Shown here in pieces: positions 51,628 to 61,848 of a DNA stretch of 64,000 nucleotides. How positions within the stretch are numbered: the first letter of the stretch is position 1; each line of letters opens with the position of its first letter. The position numbers and the translations under genes were made by a program. The notes under the pieces are model-generated. The model ran no database searches and had not been told where the DNA came from. It worked only from the letters and a program-made list of their open reading frames with translations. Location of the stretch: contig NZ_JALNPR010000005.1 of the NCBI RefSeq assembly GCF_023541015.1, positions 1 through 64,000 on the forward strand, read 5' to 3'. Source of the stretch: Marivivens donghaensis. GTDB taxonomy: Bacteria; Pseudomonadota; Alphaproteobacteria; Rhodobacterales; Rhodobacteraceae.

Positions 51628-53817
51628 ATGCACAACAACAACCCCCAAGACATGCCAATGCTGCACCGCGCGCCTCAACAGCGCGAAAAGCTGGAAGGCG
51701 GCAAACGGTTTGTCATGAGCACAGAGTTCGAACCCGCAGGCGATCAGCCCACGGCGATTGCGGAACTATCGACGGGGGTTTTGCAGGGTGAGCGCGATCA
51801 GGTGCTGTTGGGGGCAACGGGCACGGGTAAGACATTCACTATGGCCAAGGTGATCGAGGAAACGCAGCGCCCCGCCATTATCCTCGCCCCGAACAAGACG
51901 CTCGCGGCGCAGCTTTATGGGGAGTTCAAAGGTTTCTTCCCCGACAACGCCGTCGAATATTTCGTGTCCTACTACGATTACTACCAGCCTGAAGCCTATG
52001 TGCCGCGGTCGGACACCTACATCGAAAAAGAGAGCCAGATTAACGAACAGATCGACCGTATGCGCCACTCGGCCACGCGGGCACTGTTAGAGCGGGACGA
52101 TGTGATCATCGTGGCGTCGGTTTCGTGTATCTACGGTATCGGTTCGGTCGAAACCTATTCGGCCATGACGCAGGACCTGTTCGCGGGCAAAATGTATGAC
52201 CAGCGTCAGGTGATGGCGGATCTCGTGGCGCAGCAATATCGGCGCAATGATGCGGCGTTCCAACGGGGATGTTTCCGTGTGCGTGGCGATAGCCTTGAGA
52301 TTTGGCCTGCCCACTTGGATGATCGGGCATGGCGGTTGTCGTTCTTTGGCGAAGAGCTTGAGGTTATTCACGAATTTGACCCGCTGACGGGCGAGAAGAC
52401 CGATACTTTCGATAAGGTAAGAATTTACGCGAACAGCCACTACGTGACCCCGCGCCCAACGATGCAGCAGGCGATCAAGGGCATCAAAGAAGAACTCCAA
52501 GTCCGTCTGAAGCAATTGCAGGACGAAGGGAAATTGCTGGAGGCGCAGCGTCTTGAGCAGCGAACGAACTTTGATCTCGAGATGCTCGAGGCGACAGGCG
52601 TCTGTAACGGCATCGAAAACTATTCGCGGTATTTGACGGGCCGCGCCCCGGGCGAGCCACCGCCAACGTTGTTCGAATTTATCCCTGATAATGCGATCGT
52701 TTTTGCCGACGAAAGCCACGTGTCCGTGCCGCAGATCGGCGGCATGTATAAGGGCGACTACCGTCGTAAATTCACGCTGGCAGAGCACGGGTTCCGTCTG
52801 CCGTCCTGTATGGATAACCGCCCGCTCAAGTTTGAAGAATGGGACGCCATGCGTCCGCAGTCGATCTATGTATCGGCAACGCCTGCCTCATGGGAGTTGG
52901 AACAAACGGGCGGTGTCTTTACCGAACAGATCATTCGTCCGACGGGCCTCCTTGACCCTGTCGTCGAAATTCGTCCTGTTGAGATGCAGGTCGATGACCT
53001 TTTGGACGAAGTGCGCAAGGTCGCGGCCCAAGGTTATCGGACGCTCTGCACCACGCTGACCAAACGCATGGCCGAAGACCTGACCGAATACATGCACGAA
53101 CAGGGCATTCGCGTGCGCTACATGCACTCGGACATTGATACGATTGAGCGGATCGAAATCCTGCGTGACCTGCGTTTGGGGGCCTTTGACGTGCTGATCG
53201 GTATCAACCTCTTGCGCGAGGGTCTCGATATTCCTGAATGCGGATTGGTTGCGATCCTCGATGCGGACAAAGAGGGCTTCTTGCGTTCTGAAACCTCGCT
53301 CATCCAGACTATCGGTCGTGCGGCGCGAAACGCCGAAGGCCGCGTGATCATGTATGCGGATCGGATCACAGGGTCGATGGAACGGGCGCTGGGCGAAACA
53401 GAACGCCGCCGTGCCCGCCAGATGGCCTATAACGAAGAACACGGGATCACCCCGCAGACGGTCAAAAAGAACGTCGAGGATATCCTTGCAGGCCTCTACA
53501 AAGGTGACACCGATCAATCACGCGTCACGGCTACGGTCGACAAACCGCTCCACGGCGGGAACCTTGAGGCGGTACTGGAAGGGCTCCGCAATGATATGCG
53601 CAAGGCCGCTGAAAACCTCGAATTCGAGGAAGCCGCCCGTCTGCGCGATGAAGTCAAACGGCTAGAGACGGTCGATCTGGTGATTTCAGACGATCCATTG
53701 GCCCGACAGTCCGCCGTCGACGATGCGGTCGAGGAAAGCCGCAAGGCATCAGGTCGGTCATCCGCTGGCCGCGCGGGGCAGCGCGGTGGCAACAAACGCA
53801 GTCGTAAGTCGCGTTAG
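51628..53817 (+). CDS. uvrB: Excinuclease ABC subunit B
   Basis: 729-residue DNA-damage-recognition helicase of nucleotide excision repair. Walker [15 protein letters not shown], the beta-hairpin region [24 protein letters not shown]-like motif [19 protein letters not shown], motif [21 protein letters not shown] and [19 protein letters not shown], and a C-terminal UVR domain ([19 protein letters not shown]). The tail is basic and glycine-rich ([19 protein letters not shown]). I place the start at 51628, where AAAGGAG precedes MHNNNPQDM; the frame is open back to 51499 but without a site. Confidence 0.97.
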   Translation: MHNNNPQDMPMLHRAPQQREKLEGGKRFVMSTEFEPAGDQPTAIAELSTGVLQGERDQVLLGATGTGKTFTMAKVIEETQRPAIILAPNKTLAAQLYGEFKGFFPDNAVEYFVSYYDYYQPEAYVPRSDTYIEKESQINEQIDRMRHSATRALLERDDVIIVASVSCIYGIGSVETYSAMTQDLFAGKMYDQRQVMADLVAQQYRRNDAAFQRGCFRVRGDSLEIWPAHLDDRAWRLSFFGEELEVIHEFDPLTGEKTDTFDKVRIYANSHYVTPRPTMQQAIKGIKEELQVRLKQLQDEGKLLEAQRLEQRTNFDLEMLEATGVCNGIENYSRYLTGRAPGEPPPTLFEFIPDNAIVFADESHVSVPQIGGMYKGDYRRKFTLAEHGFRLPSCMDNRPLKFEEWDAMRPQSIYVSATPASWELEQTGGVFTEQIIRPTGLLDPVVEIRPVEMQVDDLLDEVRKVAAQGYRTLCTTLTKRMAEDLTEYMHEQGIRVRYMHSDIDTIERIEILRDLRLGAFDVLIGINLLREGLDIPECGLVAILDADKEGFLRSETSLIQTIGRAARNAEGRVIMYADRITGSMERALGETERRRARQMAYNEEHGITPQTVKKNVEDILAGLYKGDTDQSRVTATVDKPLHGGNLEAVLEGLRNDMRKAAENLEFEEAARLRDEVKRLETVDLVISDDPLARQSAVDDAVEESRKASGRSSAGRAGQRGGNKRSRKSR

Positions 53818-53891
53818 ATAAACGGCACCAACGGCACGCCACCACATGCGGTGAGAAGTGTCAGGGTGATCAGTGCAAGTGTGATGCGCAT
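53814..53891 (-). CDS. 25-residue lipoprotein-like peptide
   Basis: A short gene that standard cut-offs miss. AGTAGGAGA lies just before the ATG at 53891, and the product is a hydrophobic signal ending in a lipobox (LLTAC), a glycine pair and a short VPLVPFI tail. If processed, the mature lipopeptide would be only ten residues. Its stop codon overlaps the end of the convergent uvrB by three bases. It resembles entericidin-like or other tiny lipoproteins in size, but the family cannot be assigned. Confidence 0.55.
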   Translation of the reverse strand: MRITLALITLTLLTACGGVPLVPFI

Positions 53892-53927
53892 TGTGTGTCT
53901 CCTACTGTGTGTTCAGAGAACACGAAG

Positions 53928-53955
53928 TTTGGCCACGAGGAAACCCGTGGCCAAA
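53928..53955. terminator. Terminator between the UspA gene and the small lipopeptide gene
   Basis: TTTGGCCACG and CGTGGCCAAA form a 10-bp perfect stem with loop AGGAAACC. A TGTTTTT run follows on the plus strand and a short AAACTT on the minus strand. It lies 13 bp past the stop of the minus-strand stress-protein gene. Confidence 0.75.
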
Positions 53956-53968
53956 TGTTTTTCAATGA

Positions 53969-54376
53969 TCAGCGCATGACGTGCACAGCGCATTGCGCAT
54001 GACGCACAACCCGCGCTGCGGTCGAGCCGATCAGATAATCGCCCAGACCCGGATGGTGCGAGGCCATGACGATAAGGTCGACGCCGTGCTCTTCGGCCCA
54101 GTCGAGGATGGTGCGGCCAGCGTGACCATCAACCACCCAAACTTCGGCATTGGGGATGTCTGCGGCTCTTTCCTGTAGGTCATTGCGTATGGCTTCGCGG
54201 CTTTCTGCGCGGAAGTCATCGGGCATGTAGGAAATCGCGTAGCTGGGCACTTCTTCGAGGACGTGGATCAGGCTGATCCGCGCATCTGGTTCAGCGAGCG
54301 CCTTTGCGATCGGAAAGGGATCGAGGTGATCATAACCCGCGTCAAATGAGACCGGCACAAGGATGTGTTTGTACAT
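53969..54376 (-). CDS. Universal stress protein UspA-family, single domain
   Basis: 135 residues from the ATG at 54376 with CAGGAG just upstream; the open frame reaches 54409. MYKHILVPVSFDAG is the typical start. The ATP-binding end is present (DLIVMASHHPGLGDYLIGST, AARVVRHAQCAVHVM, i.e. the G-2x-G-9x-G-S/T pattern in slightly changed form). It lies alone between two terminator-like structures. Role: general stress tolerance; details unknown. Confidence 0.9.
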   Translation of the reverse strand: MYKHILVPVSFDAGYDHLDPFPIAKALAEPDARISLIHVLEEVPSYAISYMPDDFRAESREAIRNDLQERAADIPNAEVWVVDGHAGRTILDWAEEHGVDLIVMASHHPGLGDYLIGSTAARVVRHAQCAVHVMR

Positions 54377-54448
54377 ATCAGACTCCTGTTTCTGACCCCT
54401 ACCAACCACGCCCGCAGAGTCGCCGCATTGATTCAGATCACCCTTTGA

Positions 54449-56737
54449 TCAAAGGGGTTTGTCCATGCGGGCCTTTACCCAGACCTTGCCTTTGACCGCC
54501 GAGGGCCAGACCAGTCGGACTTGGCTCTGCGCGGTGCCATATGATGCGTCGATCCAAGGGGTTACGAACTGCGTTGCGTTCGAGGCGTTGGTGATCGCGC
54601 CGTTGGGTGCGCAGCTTTCCACGGTGCGGGACCGTCCGCCGAACGGCAGGAGAGGGGCCGTATCGACGACCCAAGCAGAGCTTGCCGTATCTTGGCTATG
54701 TTCGATCATTGCGGGGTTTTCGACCTCCTCTTGGACGCCATTAAACGTGTTGCCTTGGAACAGGACATTCCGCATCCGCCCGTAGTCGAGATCGGCAAAG
54801 GTGGTGTCGACTTTCTCGATCCGCTGGATACTGCCATTGAGCACGCGGAAGGTGTTCCCCGTCACCGAAATGCCGTGGATGTAGTGATTTGGGCCGTAGG
54901 GTTTGATGACGATGTAGTTGAACCAATCGGCCACATCGTTGGCGGTAAAAATATTCCCCGTGATCGTCAGGCCCCCAAACGAATATTGTTGTCCCAAGGC
55001 GGGCGTTTCGTCGTGTTCGTTGGTCCATTCGATAAAGTTGTTGTCGATGTAATTACCCGTGATCACCGACTTTGCGTTCGGCGTGGTAAAGATGATCCCG
55101 CCCTTGCGCACACCATCCGTTTCGCCATCCCCGTGGAACCAGTGGTTGCCGACGATCAGGTTACCAGTCCCGCCCAAAAGGCAGAAGTGTTTGAACCGCA
55201 CAACGCGGCAATCGCGGATTTTCACGTCGTTGGCGTTTGCGTTGAACCCGATTGTGGTGCGGTTGCTGACGGGTTGATCCATTTCGTTCGATAGGAACTG
55301 GCAACGGTCGATGGTCAGACCCTGACAAGCCCCACCGACAGAGGTGATCCCGCGGTCTTTGGGTTTGGTCATGCGGCAGTCGCGGAGTTGGAAAATGCTG
55401 CCCTCAATAGCCAGCATCACTCCACTAGCGTTGCCCTGACAGTTAAAATCCACCCCGTCGATGATGAAGTTCGAAATGCTCTCGAACCCCGAAAAATCGA
55501 GCAGATATTGGAACCGCCTGAAGGTAAAGACCTGCGTCCCCTCCGCATCATAGAGCGGCTGGTTGAGTGTGATGGTTTGCGCGGCGATATTGCGGTCTTT
55601 GACATAGATTTCGCGGCCGACCCCGTTGCCCGTGATGTGCGATCCGATGGGGATGTTAGCGATGTTCACCACATTCGTCAGTTGCCGCGAATTGGCCGCC
55701 GAATAGGTCGCTTGCGATGTGACCGTGACATCGTCCCAATTGGCAGAGCTATTCGCTTGAAGCTGACCATTTCGGACTGCGCGTCGGCTGGCGTAGGTGG
55801 TTTTGGTGCCCTCGGCGGCCTGCATATCTACGGGGCCGTTCAATTGAATCCGCCGTCCGCAAAGGTCGAGCGAGTCATGATCCGCGTTGTTCAAAAGCGC
55901 CTGAAATGCCTTGCGAAAGGCGACCTCTTCGTCGGGGAAGGCATCGTTATAGGTCGCAAAGTCAAAGTTCTTTTGCAGGACGAGCCGTTTGTCGTCGGGC
56001 ATCACAACCGAGCCCGAGAAATGGATCTGGTTCTCGATGGTCACATGGTTGGCGAGGTAAAATACGCCATCAGAGACGAGCACCTCACGTCCCCGCGCAT
56101 CGGCATCGGCGGCTTCAAACGCGGCACTGTCGTCGGTGACGCCATCCCCCACAGCGCCGTAATCGCGCACATCGACAAAGCCGATCATGTCGCGGATGTA
56201 GACGTTGGTGATATCCTCAATCACGATGTCATCGACGCGGACCACGCCGCCCGTGCCGTTCACGATGTCGATGCCAAAGTGACCGTAAATCGCGTTCGGC
56301 CAGATCATATCGACGCCACCGCGCGGACCTGTGCCGACAATCGCGCTGATCTCTGTCACCTCGCCATAGGCGCTCAGCGTAACCTCTGGCCCTGTCTCGG
56401 TGAGGCCCGCTACGTGATTGCCACCCGCGCCACCAGCCCAGCCCGCAATGCGCACAGTGGGCAGCGGACCAGAGATCGCCTTAACCCGTGCGGTGACGCG
56501 CAGATAACAGCCCGGCAGGATCGTCGTTTGCCCCATGTATCGCAGCTTTTGCAGGGCGGCGGTCGATAGAATTTCAATACAGCCGTCAAAATGCTGATCG
56601 GCGGGCACATAGACGCCCTGTCCTGATCCGTCGTAGGTGTCCGATCCTGGGGTGCCTTCCCCGCTCGACCATACAGAAAGACCGAGCGCGAATTCAGGCG
56701 GCATAAAGACCAGACCGTCGGTAATAGCTTTGTTCAT
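54449..56737 (-). CDS. Large right-handed beta-helix protein (GH28-related / pectate-lyase-3 type)
   Basis: 762 residues. The N-terminal half has a beta-rich domain (about 40-200), then the pectate-lyase-3 entry motif (VDVRDYGAVGDGVTDDSAAF, about 188-208). Repeating short strands form a parallel beta-helix (FIIDGVDFNCQGN, LTIDRCQFLSNEM, VKIRDCRVVRFKH, LTITGNIFTANDV, ISVTGNTFRVLNG, VLFQGNTFNGVQE). No signal peptide is seen. The ATG at 56737 has AAGAGG; a longer frame to 56752 adds five residues. Such proteins can be polysaccharide lyases, epimerases or phage tail-spike-like depolymerases. No phage genes are nearby, so the role is open. Confidence 0.8.
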   Translation of the reverse strand: MNKAITDGLVFMPPEFALGLSVWSSGEGTPGSDTYDGSGQGVYVPADQHFDGCIEILSTAALQKLRYMGQTTILPGCYLRVTARVKAISGPLPTVRIAGWAGGAGGNHVAGLTETGPEVTLSAYGEVTEISAIVGTGPRGGVDMIWPNAIYGHFGIDIVNGTGGVVRVDDIVIEDITNVYIRDMIGFVDVRDYGAVGDGVTDDSAAFEAADADARGREVLVSDGVFYLANHVTIENQIHFSGSVVMPDDKRLVLQKNFDFATYNDAFPDEEVAFRKAFQALLNNADHDSLDLCGRRIQLNGPVDMQAAEGTKTTYASRRAVRNGQLQANSSANWDDVTVTSQATYSAANSRQLTNVVNIANIPIGSHITGNGVGREIYVKDRNIAAQTITLNQPLYDAEGTQVFTFRRFQYLLDFSGFESISNFIIDGVDFNCQGNASGVMLAIEGSIFQLRDCRMTKPKDRGITSVGGACQGLTIDRCQFLSNEMDQPVSNRTTIGFNANANDVKIRDCRVVRFKHFCLLGGTGNLIVGNHWFHGDGETDGVRKGGIIFTTPNAKSVITGNYIDNNFIEWTNEHDETPALGQQYSFGGLTITGNIFTANDVADWFNYIVIKPYGPNHYIHGISVTGNTFRVLNGSIQRIEKVDTTFADLDYGRMRNVLFQGNTFNGVQEEVENPAMIEHSQDTASSAWVVDTAPLLPFGGRSRTVESCAPNGAITNASNATQFVTPWIDASYGTAQSQVRLVWPSAVKGKVWVKARMDKPL

Positions 56738-56824
56738 GATGACCTCTTTCATTCCAGCTTTGCGCTAGAAATATCAGGTCAGTTTGAACATCTGCTTAGA
56801 CCACCGTGACGGTGCCCCCTGCGC

Positions 56825-57553
56825 CTAGAACAGAAACCGAAACGCGCGTTTCAGTTCGGCCACGCCGTCACGCTGATACCAATGCCCGTGGGCAAGGATC
56901 ACCTGTTCAGGTCCCCACGATATCATCTGTTCGACCGCTGTCCGCAGTTGGTCACGATGGCCGTTAAAAGTCTGGCGCATATCAATCGGCATTTGCCCGT
57001 CAGGATGCTGAATGCGAGCGAATTTGGTAAGGATACGCATCCACCACGGCAGGGTGCGACGTTCAAAATTCTCGATCAGATCAGTGAGGATCAGCGTTTT
57101 CGACGCTGCGTGATAAAACACGGCCTCGTGGTGGATTTTGCTGCCGCGCACGATCATTTGGTCTAACTGATCCGCCCACGCATCGGGCGCCGTGTCGATA
57201 AGGTGTTCATCGACGGTCAGCGGCACATTATGTTTTGCGGCGCGTGCTTCAACCCCTGGCGCCACCCAAACCAGCGCCGCGGGATAGCGCGTTTTCCAAT
57301 CGTGGAGCGAGGCGTAGTGAATCCAGTTCGGCCCGATCAAATGCCGAACAGGGCCGATTTTGTTGATCTGCGCGATGAGTTTGTCATCGGGTTTGATTGG
57401 GGAATGTATCCACAGACCGCCATCGGCCAATCGCACGACCGTCATTCGGGTCGGGAAGGGGAGGCCATAAAACGAGATATGCGGACCATCTGCAATCCAG
57501 ATGTCCGGTCCAATCGTCTTGAGCGTGTTGAGGGGTTCGTAACCTGTCGTCAT
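56825..57553 (-). CDS. DUF4336-family metallo-beta-lactamase-fold protein
   Basis: 242 residues with a DUF4336 layout: GPDIWIADGPHISFYGLPFP, TVVRLADGGLWIHSPIKP, VRHLIGPNWIHYASLHDWK, FYHAASKTLILTDLIENFE and VILAHGHW near the end. The fold is that of the metallo-beta-lactamases but with changed metal ligands, so activity is uncertain. It lies between the beta-helix gene and lysS, on the same strand as both, 39 bp from lysS. Confidence 0.82.
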   Translation of the reverse strand: MTTGYEPLNTLKTIGPDIWIADGPHISFYGLPFPTRMTVVRLADGGLWIHSPIKPDDKLIAQINKIGPVRHLIGPNWIHYASLHDWKTRYPAALVWVAPGVEARAAKHNVPLTVDEHLIDTAPDAWADQLDQMIVRGSKIHHEAVFYHAASKTLILTDLIENFERRTLPWWMRILTKFARIQHPDGQMPIDMRQTFNGHRDQLRTAVEQMISWGPEQVILAHGHWYQRDGVAELKRAFRFLF

Positions 57554-57592
57554 GGGCGAATGATGCGCCCATGACGTAACAGGTTCAAGACG

Positions 57593-59170
57593 TTAGCCGA
57601 GTTTACCGGCTAAACCGTCTTCGATCAGCTTGATGCTTTCTTCAACGCCGTAGAGCGCGATGAAACCACCGAAACGCGGACCTTGGGATGCGCCCAAGAG
57701 CACCTCGTAGAGGGCCTTGAACCAATCGCGGAGGTTCTCGAACTCGTGGTCCTTACCAACGGCAAAGACCATCGACTGCAGTTCTTCGGCATCCAGACCG
57801 CCGTCCCAAGCCTTGAGGCGTGTGACCATGTCCTGCATTGCGGCGCGTTCTTGATCGTTTGGCGCGCGGTAGGTTTTCTCAGGCTTCACGAAGTCCTGAT
57901 AGTAGCGCACGGCAAAGCCTGCGGCCTGATCCAGATCGGGGTGCGACTCTGGGCCCGCGTCGGGTGCGTAGCGCTGGATAAAGCCCCACATTGCGCCCTT
58001 GTCCTCTGCGCCCGAAACAGACGCGAGGTTGAGAAGCATGGAGAACGGCACGACCATGTTGGACTGCGGAACGTTACCGTTGTGAATGTGGTAGACGGGG
58101 CTCGCCAGCTGACCTTTGGCATCCTGACCGTGGTAGGCGTTCAGCTGCTGGTGATATTCGTCCATCATCTTTGGGATCACATCAAAGTGCAGGCGCTTTG
58201 CGGTCTTGGGCTTCAGGAACATGAAGTAGGACAGCGATTCCGTCGAGGCATAGGTCAGCCATTCGTCGATGGAGATACCGTTGCCTTTGGACTTCGAAAT
58301 CTTTTCACCGTTCGCGTCGAGGAATAGCTCATACACCATGTGGTTCGGCTTTTTCGCGCCGAGGATTTCCGAGATGCGGTCGTAGATGTTGGTGTTGGTG
58401 GAGTGGTCCTTGCCATACATCTCAAAATCGACGCCAAGCGCAGCCCAGCGTGCGCCAAAGTCCGGCTTCCACTGGAGTTTCACGTTGCCACCCGTGACGG
58501 GCAGTGTCCATTCTTTGCCTGTCTCGTCGTCAAAGGTGATCGTGTAGTTTTCGCGGTTCACTTCCTTCATCGGCACGTACAAAACGCGGCCCGTTTCAGG
58601 GTGGATCGGAAGGAAGATCGAATAGGTCGCCTGACGTTCGTCGCGCAGCGAGGCCAGCATCACTTTCATGATGTCGTCGTATTTATCGACAGCGCGTTTC
58701 AGGACTTCGTCGAACTGGCCCGACTTGTAGAACTCAGTTGCCGAATAGAACTCGTACTCGAACCCAAAGGTATCGAGGAAACGGCGCAGCATCGCGTTGT
58801 TGTGGTGGCCGAAGGATTCGAATTCACCGAACGGATCGGGCACAGAGGTCAGCGGCTTTTGCTCATGGTCTTTGAGCATGTCCTGATTGGGGACGTTGGT
58901 CGGAACCTTGCGCATCCCGTCAAGGTCGTCCGAGAAACAGATCAGACGGGTCGGGATGTCCGAAATTTGGTGGAATGCATTGCGGATCATCGTGGTCCGC
59001 AGAACTTCGCCAAAAGTGCCGATATGCGGCAGACCCGACGGCCCGTATCCTGTCTCAAACAGAACGTATCCCTTTTCCGGCGGCGCCTTTTCATAGCGTT
59101 TGAGTAGGGCGCGGGCTTCTTCAAAGGGCCATGCCTTGCTCTCCATCGCTACTGCGCGCACGTCGGTCAT
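57593..59170 (-). CDS. lysS: Class I lysyl-tRNA synthetase
   Basis: 525 residues from the ATG at 59170, chosen because [19 protein letters not shown] is the alphaproteobacterial N-terminus and GAGAG lies upstream; the frame is open to 59221. Class I signatures are the HIGH-like PHIGTFGE and the KMSKS-like KISKSKGNG. It charges tRNA-Lys. Most bacteria use a class II enzyme; the class I form is usual in alphaproteobacteria, which supports the taxonomic placement. Confidence 0.96.
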   Translation of the reverse strand: MTDVRAVAMESKAWPFEEARALLKRYEKAPPEKGYVLFETGYGPSGLPHIGTFGEVLRTTMIRNAFHQISDIPTRLICFSDDLDGMRKVPTNVPNQDMLKDHEQKPLTSVPDPFGEFESFGHHNNAMLRRFLDTFGFEYEFYSATEFYKSGQFDEVLKRAVDKYDDIMKVMLASLRDERQATYSIFLPIHPETGRVLYVPMKEVNRENYTITFDDETGKEWTLPVTGGNVKLQWKPDFGARWAALGVDFEMYGKDHSTNTNIYDRISEILGAKKPNHMVYELFLDANGEKISKSKGNGISIDEWLTYASTESLSYFMFLKPKTAKRLHFDVIPKMMDEYHQQLNAYHGQDAKGQLASPVYHIHNGNVPQSNMVVPFSMLLNLASVSGAEDKGAMWGFIQRYAPDAGPESHPDLDQAAGFAVRYYQDFVKPEKTYRAPNDQERAAMQDMVTRLKAWDGGLDAEELQSMVFAVGKDHEFENLRDWFKALYEVLLGASQGPRFGGFIALYGVEESIKLIEDGLAGKLG

Positions 59171-59271
59171 TGTGATACTCTCAGATTTATGGCCCGCCCC
59201 CATGGCAGGTCTCAAGCGCACTCCCTATTGCGACAGCGCCATGTCGTCAATAAATGAAGGGGTGTAACACG

Positions 59272-59703
59272 ATGGAGACGACAATGATCGAAGACGCCCC
59301 AATGACCGCTCAGGACGCACTTGTTGCCCTGATGATTGCCGTTTCCGCAAGCGACGCCGACATCCGCACCGCGGAATTGGTGCGGATCAACAATATGATC
59401 AACCATTTGCCAGTATTCGCGGAATTCGATGAAATCCGCCTGCCGCGCCTGTCTCAGACCGTTTTCGATCTGTTGGAGCAAGAAGATGGATTGGACGCCT
59501 TGTTCGGCCTGATCCGTGATGCATTGCCTGAAAAACTATTTGAAACGGCCTATGCGTTGTCCTGCGATGTTGCGGCAGCAGATGGTCGGATCGAAGGCGC
59601 CGAAGCACGTATGTTGGAAGAAATCCGCCACGAGTTGGATATCGACCGCCTGCATGCCGCGGCAATCGAACGTGGTGCGCGTGCGCGTCATATGACGATC
59701 TAA
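59272..59703 (+). CDS. TerB-family (tellurite-resistance-like) protein
   Basis: 143-residue helical protein with two TerB-like repeats: DALVALMIAVSASDADIRTA and ALSCDVAAADGRIEGAEARM, each with the acidic D-A/G-x-I pattern of this fold. The ATG at 59272 follows AAGGGG. The stand-alone TerB fold occurs in many alphaproteobacteria and does not by itself imply tellurite resistance. It diverges from lysS and converges with dacB, overlapping it by four bases. Confidence 0.83.
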   Translation: METTMIEDAPMTAQDALVALMIAVSASDADIRTAELVRINNMINHLPVFAEFDEIRLPRLSQTVFDLLEQEDGLDALFGLIRDALPEKLFETAYALSCDVAAADGRIEGAEARMLEEIRHELDIDRLHAAAIERGARARHMTI

Positions 59704-61187
59704 TAGCGGCCCCAGCGTTTCAGCAGCTCTTGTTGCAGCGCCTTGGCGCGGTGGTTCCATCCGACCGCGCCCGCTGGCACATCGTCTAGGCTACCTTCGG
59801 CGGCTATGCGTTCCCCGAGGTTGGCCGAGAAAATCGCGAATGCCAGTTCGCGACCCGTCTCCGTGTGGATGTATCCCGCAAGCGTAGAGACAAAGTTCAA
59901 CGTGCCCGTTTTCGCCTCGACTTTGATCGGGGTTTCCATCGGGCGACCGTTTTCATCCTTAATCGGAATGGACTTCAGTAACGGTCGAAGTTGCGCCTCG
60001 ACCCCATCGGTCGTCAGGAATTTCACCATCTGCGCCGGGCTCACCTTCGAATCGCTTCCAAGGCCAGAGTGATCTTCGACGGCGACCCGTGCCCCCGTGC
60101 GCTGGGCGATCCAATCGCACATGTGTTGGGCGGATCTGTGCTGGTCCTCAACGTCTCCAGAAAGGCGGGCGCTTGCAGCTAGGCCAATCGCCTCAGCCGT
60201 GAGGTTGGTCGAGTATTTGAGGCAATCGCGCACAACAGTGGTCAGCGGTTCGCTGCTATGGGTCACCAGTATTGCGCCACGCGGAGCACGGCTACGTTTC
60301 GTCGGCGCGGGCAGGGTGATGCCGTGGCTGCTGGCAAAACTGCGGAACACATCACCCGCGTAGAGCGCGGGTTGCCGAACGGGGAGCCAACGAGAACCGT
60401 CGTTCCCCAAGGCACGCCGCGCAACCGTCCAGTCATCGACCTCGCCATCGGCATCGTAGGTGTAAACAGGCAGATCACGATCAACGACTCGCATTCGTGC
60501 CATATGCACTTCGGGGCGGTAAAGTTCGCTTCGGGCGTCTAGGCTGACGCGATAGTCCCCCGCCGTCCGCGCCCATTCAAAATACACGCGGTTAAAGTTC
60601 AGGTTCAGCCCCGACACCGCAGGGTTATAGCCCAGATGGTCGAGCTGGTCTGGGTCGATTTCATTGATGTAGGGCAGGGCGCCGTTCCAGACCTCGAACC
60701 CGCCGCGCACTTCGCGCAGACCCGTCGCGGCAAGCCCCTCTGCCATCGCAGCGAGGTCATCCGTGACCAAGGTCGGATCGCCGCCACCCGCCAAGATAAG
60801 CGTGCCATCCAGCACCCCATCGGTGATCGTGCCCTCAGCGCGAAGGGTGGTCCTGAATTGGTAATGCGGCCCGAGAGCCTCTAGCCCGTAAACCGATGTC
60901 AGGGTTTTCGTCACGCTCGCTGGAGGGAGTGGCACATGCGCCGATCCACGTTCGATGACTTCGCCCGTTTGGGCGTCCGCAATGACAAAGCCCGTAGTTC
61001 CGCCCAATCGGGCCTCGGCGATCAGGTCTTCGACCTCTGGACGGGTCACGGGGCGCGGGGCGGGTGGCCAAAAAGCTGGTCGTTCGGTCGGACGGGGTGA
61101 CTGCGTAGGTGCGCCAGCCAACGCGATGGACGCGCTAGACGACAAGAGGCCGATCATGGCGGCGCGGCGTGTCAGTCGAACCGTCAT
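59700..61187 (-). CDS. dacB: D-alanyl-D-alanine carboxypeptidase/endopeptidase (PBP4 type)
   Basis: 495-residue periplasmic penicillin-binding protein that trims peptidoglycan cross-links. An N-terminal signal with a twin-arginine-like [11 protein letters not shown] precedes cleavage near ALAGA. Active-site motifs are SVTK ([11 protein letters not shown]), SxN ([10 protein letters not shown]) and KTG ([12 protein letters not shown]). The insert between them is normal for the PBP4 class. The ATG at 61187 overlaps the nadD stop by four bases. Confidence 0.93.
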   Translation of the reverse strand: MTVRLTRRAAMIGLLSSSASIALAGAPTQSPRPTERPAFWPPAPRPVTRPEVEDLIAEARLGGTTGFVIADAQTGEVIERGSAHVPLPPASVTKTLTSVYGLEALGPHYQFRTTLRAEGTITDGVLDGTLILAGGGDPTLVTDDLAAMAEGLAATGLREVRGGFEVWNGALPYINEIDPDQLDHLGYNPAVSGLNLNFNRVYFEWARTAGDYRVSLDARSELYRPEVHMARMRVVDRDLPVYTYDADGEVDDWTVARRALGNDGSRWLPVRQPALYAGDVFRSFASSHGITLPAPTKRSRAPRGAILVTHSSEPLTTVVRDCLKYSTNLTAEAIGLAASARLSGDVEDQHRSAQHMCDWIAQRTGARVAVEDHSGLGSDSKVSPAQMVKFLTTDGVEAQLRPLLKSIPIKDENGRPMETPIKVEAKTGTLNFVSTLAGYIHTETGRELAFAIFSANLGERIAAEGSLDDVPAGAVGWNHRAKALQQELLKRWGRY

Positions 61188-61801
61188 GCGCCTGCCTTGC
61201 CGTGATCCCATTCGCCCTTATCGCGGATCGCGGTGCTCGATGCATGCGAGAGCGGGTGGTTCACATAGCACCACGCGGGCGCGTCGTGGGAGCCAAGCAC
61301 ATTAGACGCGCGGGGATCCAATTGCGCGCCCCTAAACATCCGCGCCATTTTCGAGGTCCGCGCCTGAACGCCATACCCCGGACGGGCGACGACACCGATA
61401 GGCACCGAATTGGCGATCTGTTTCCAGCTCTGCCAGCGATCAAACTGTGACAGGTTATCGGCCCCCATCAACCAAACAAACCGCACGCCGCGATAGCGTT
61501 GTTGCAGGGCAGCGATGGTTTCAGCGGTGTAGCGCGTACCGAGCCGTGCTTCGATGCCCGTGACGATAACACGCGGGTCATTGATGACCTTGCGGGCACG
61601 TTCAATGCGCAGGTCCAACGGTGCTGGGCCGTGCTCTTTTAACGGGTTCCCCGGAGAGACGAGCCACCACACGCGGTCCAGTCCGAAACGGCGCAAGGCC
61701 ACGCGGGTGATATGGGCATGGCCTTCGTGGGCGGGGTCGAATGACCCGCCCAAAAGGCCGATCACCTGACCGGCTTGCGCGACTGGAAACCTCTGATCCA
61801 T
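61184..61801 (-). CDS. nadD: Nicotinate-nucleotide adenylyltransferase
   Basis: 205 residues; transfers AMP to nicotinate mononucleotide in NAD synthesis. The nucleotidyltransferase motifs are [19 protein letters not shown] and the late [11 protein letters not shown] (ISSTxIR pattern), with [14 protein letters not shown] and [14 protein letters not shown] in between. Its end overlaps dacB by four bases, so NAD synthesis and cell-wall hydrolysis are co-transcribed here. The start MDQRFPVAQ is taken as given. Confidence 0.94.
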   Translation of the reverse strand: MDQRFPVAQAGQVIGLLGGSFDPAHEGHAHITRVALRRFGLDRVWWLVSPGNPLKEHGPAPLDLRIERARKVINDPRVIVTGIEARLGTRYTAETIAALQQRYRGVRFVWLMGADNLSQFDRWQSWKQIANSVPIGVVARPGYGVQARTSKMARMFRGAQLDPRASNVLGSHDAPAWCYVNHPLSHASSTAIRDKGEWDHGKAGA

Positions 61802-61848
61802 GGCTGACCAGAAACCGTGTGGCGGCTGAAAAGTAAAGCCGCTGTTTG

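Noticed and set aside
55388-56569. A 393-residue plus-strand frame opposite the beta-helix protein
   Set aside because: Low-complexity His/Arg/Asp-rich shadow translation; the minus-strand protein shows a real domain and ribosome binding site.
58340-59107. A 255-residue plus-strand frame opposite lysS
   Set aside because: Antisense to class I lysyl-tRNA synthetase, with no recognisable features.
59272-59703. Tellurite-resistance operon
   Set aside because: Only a single TerB-fold protein is present, without terC, terD or terZ partners, so a resistance function is not supported.
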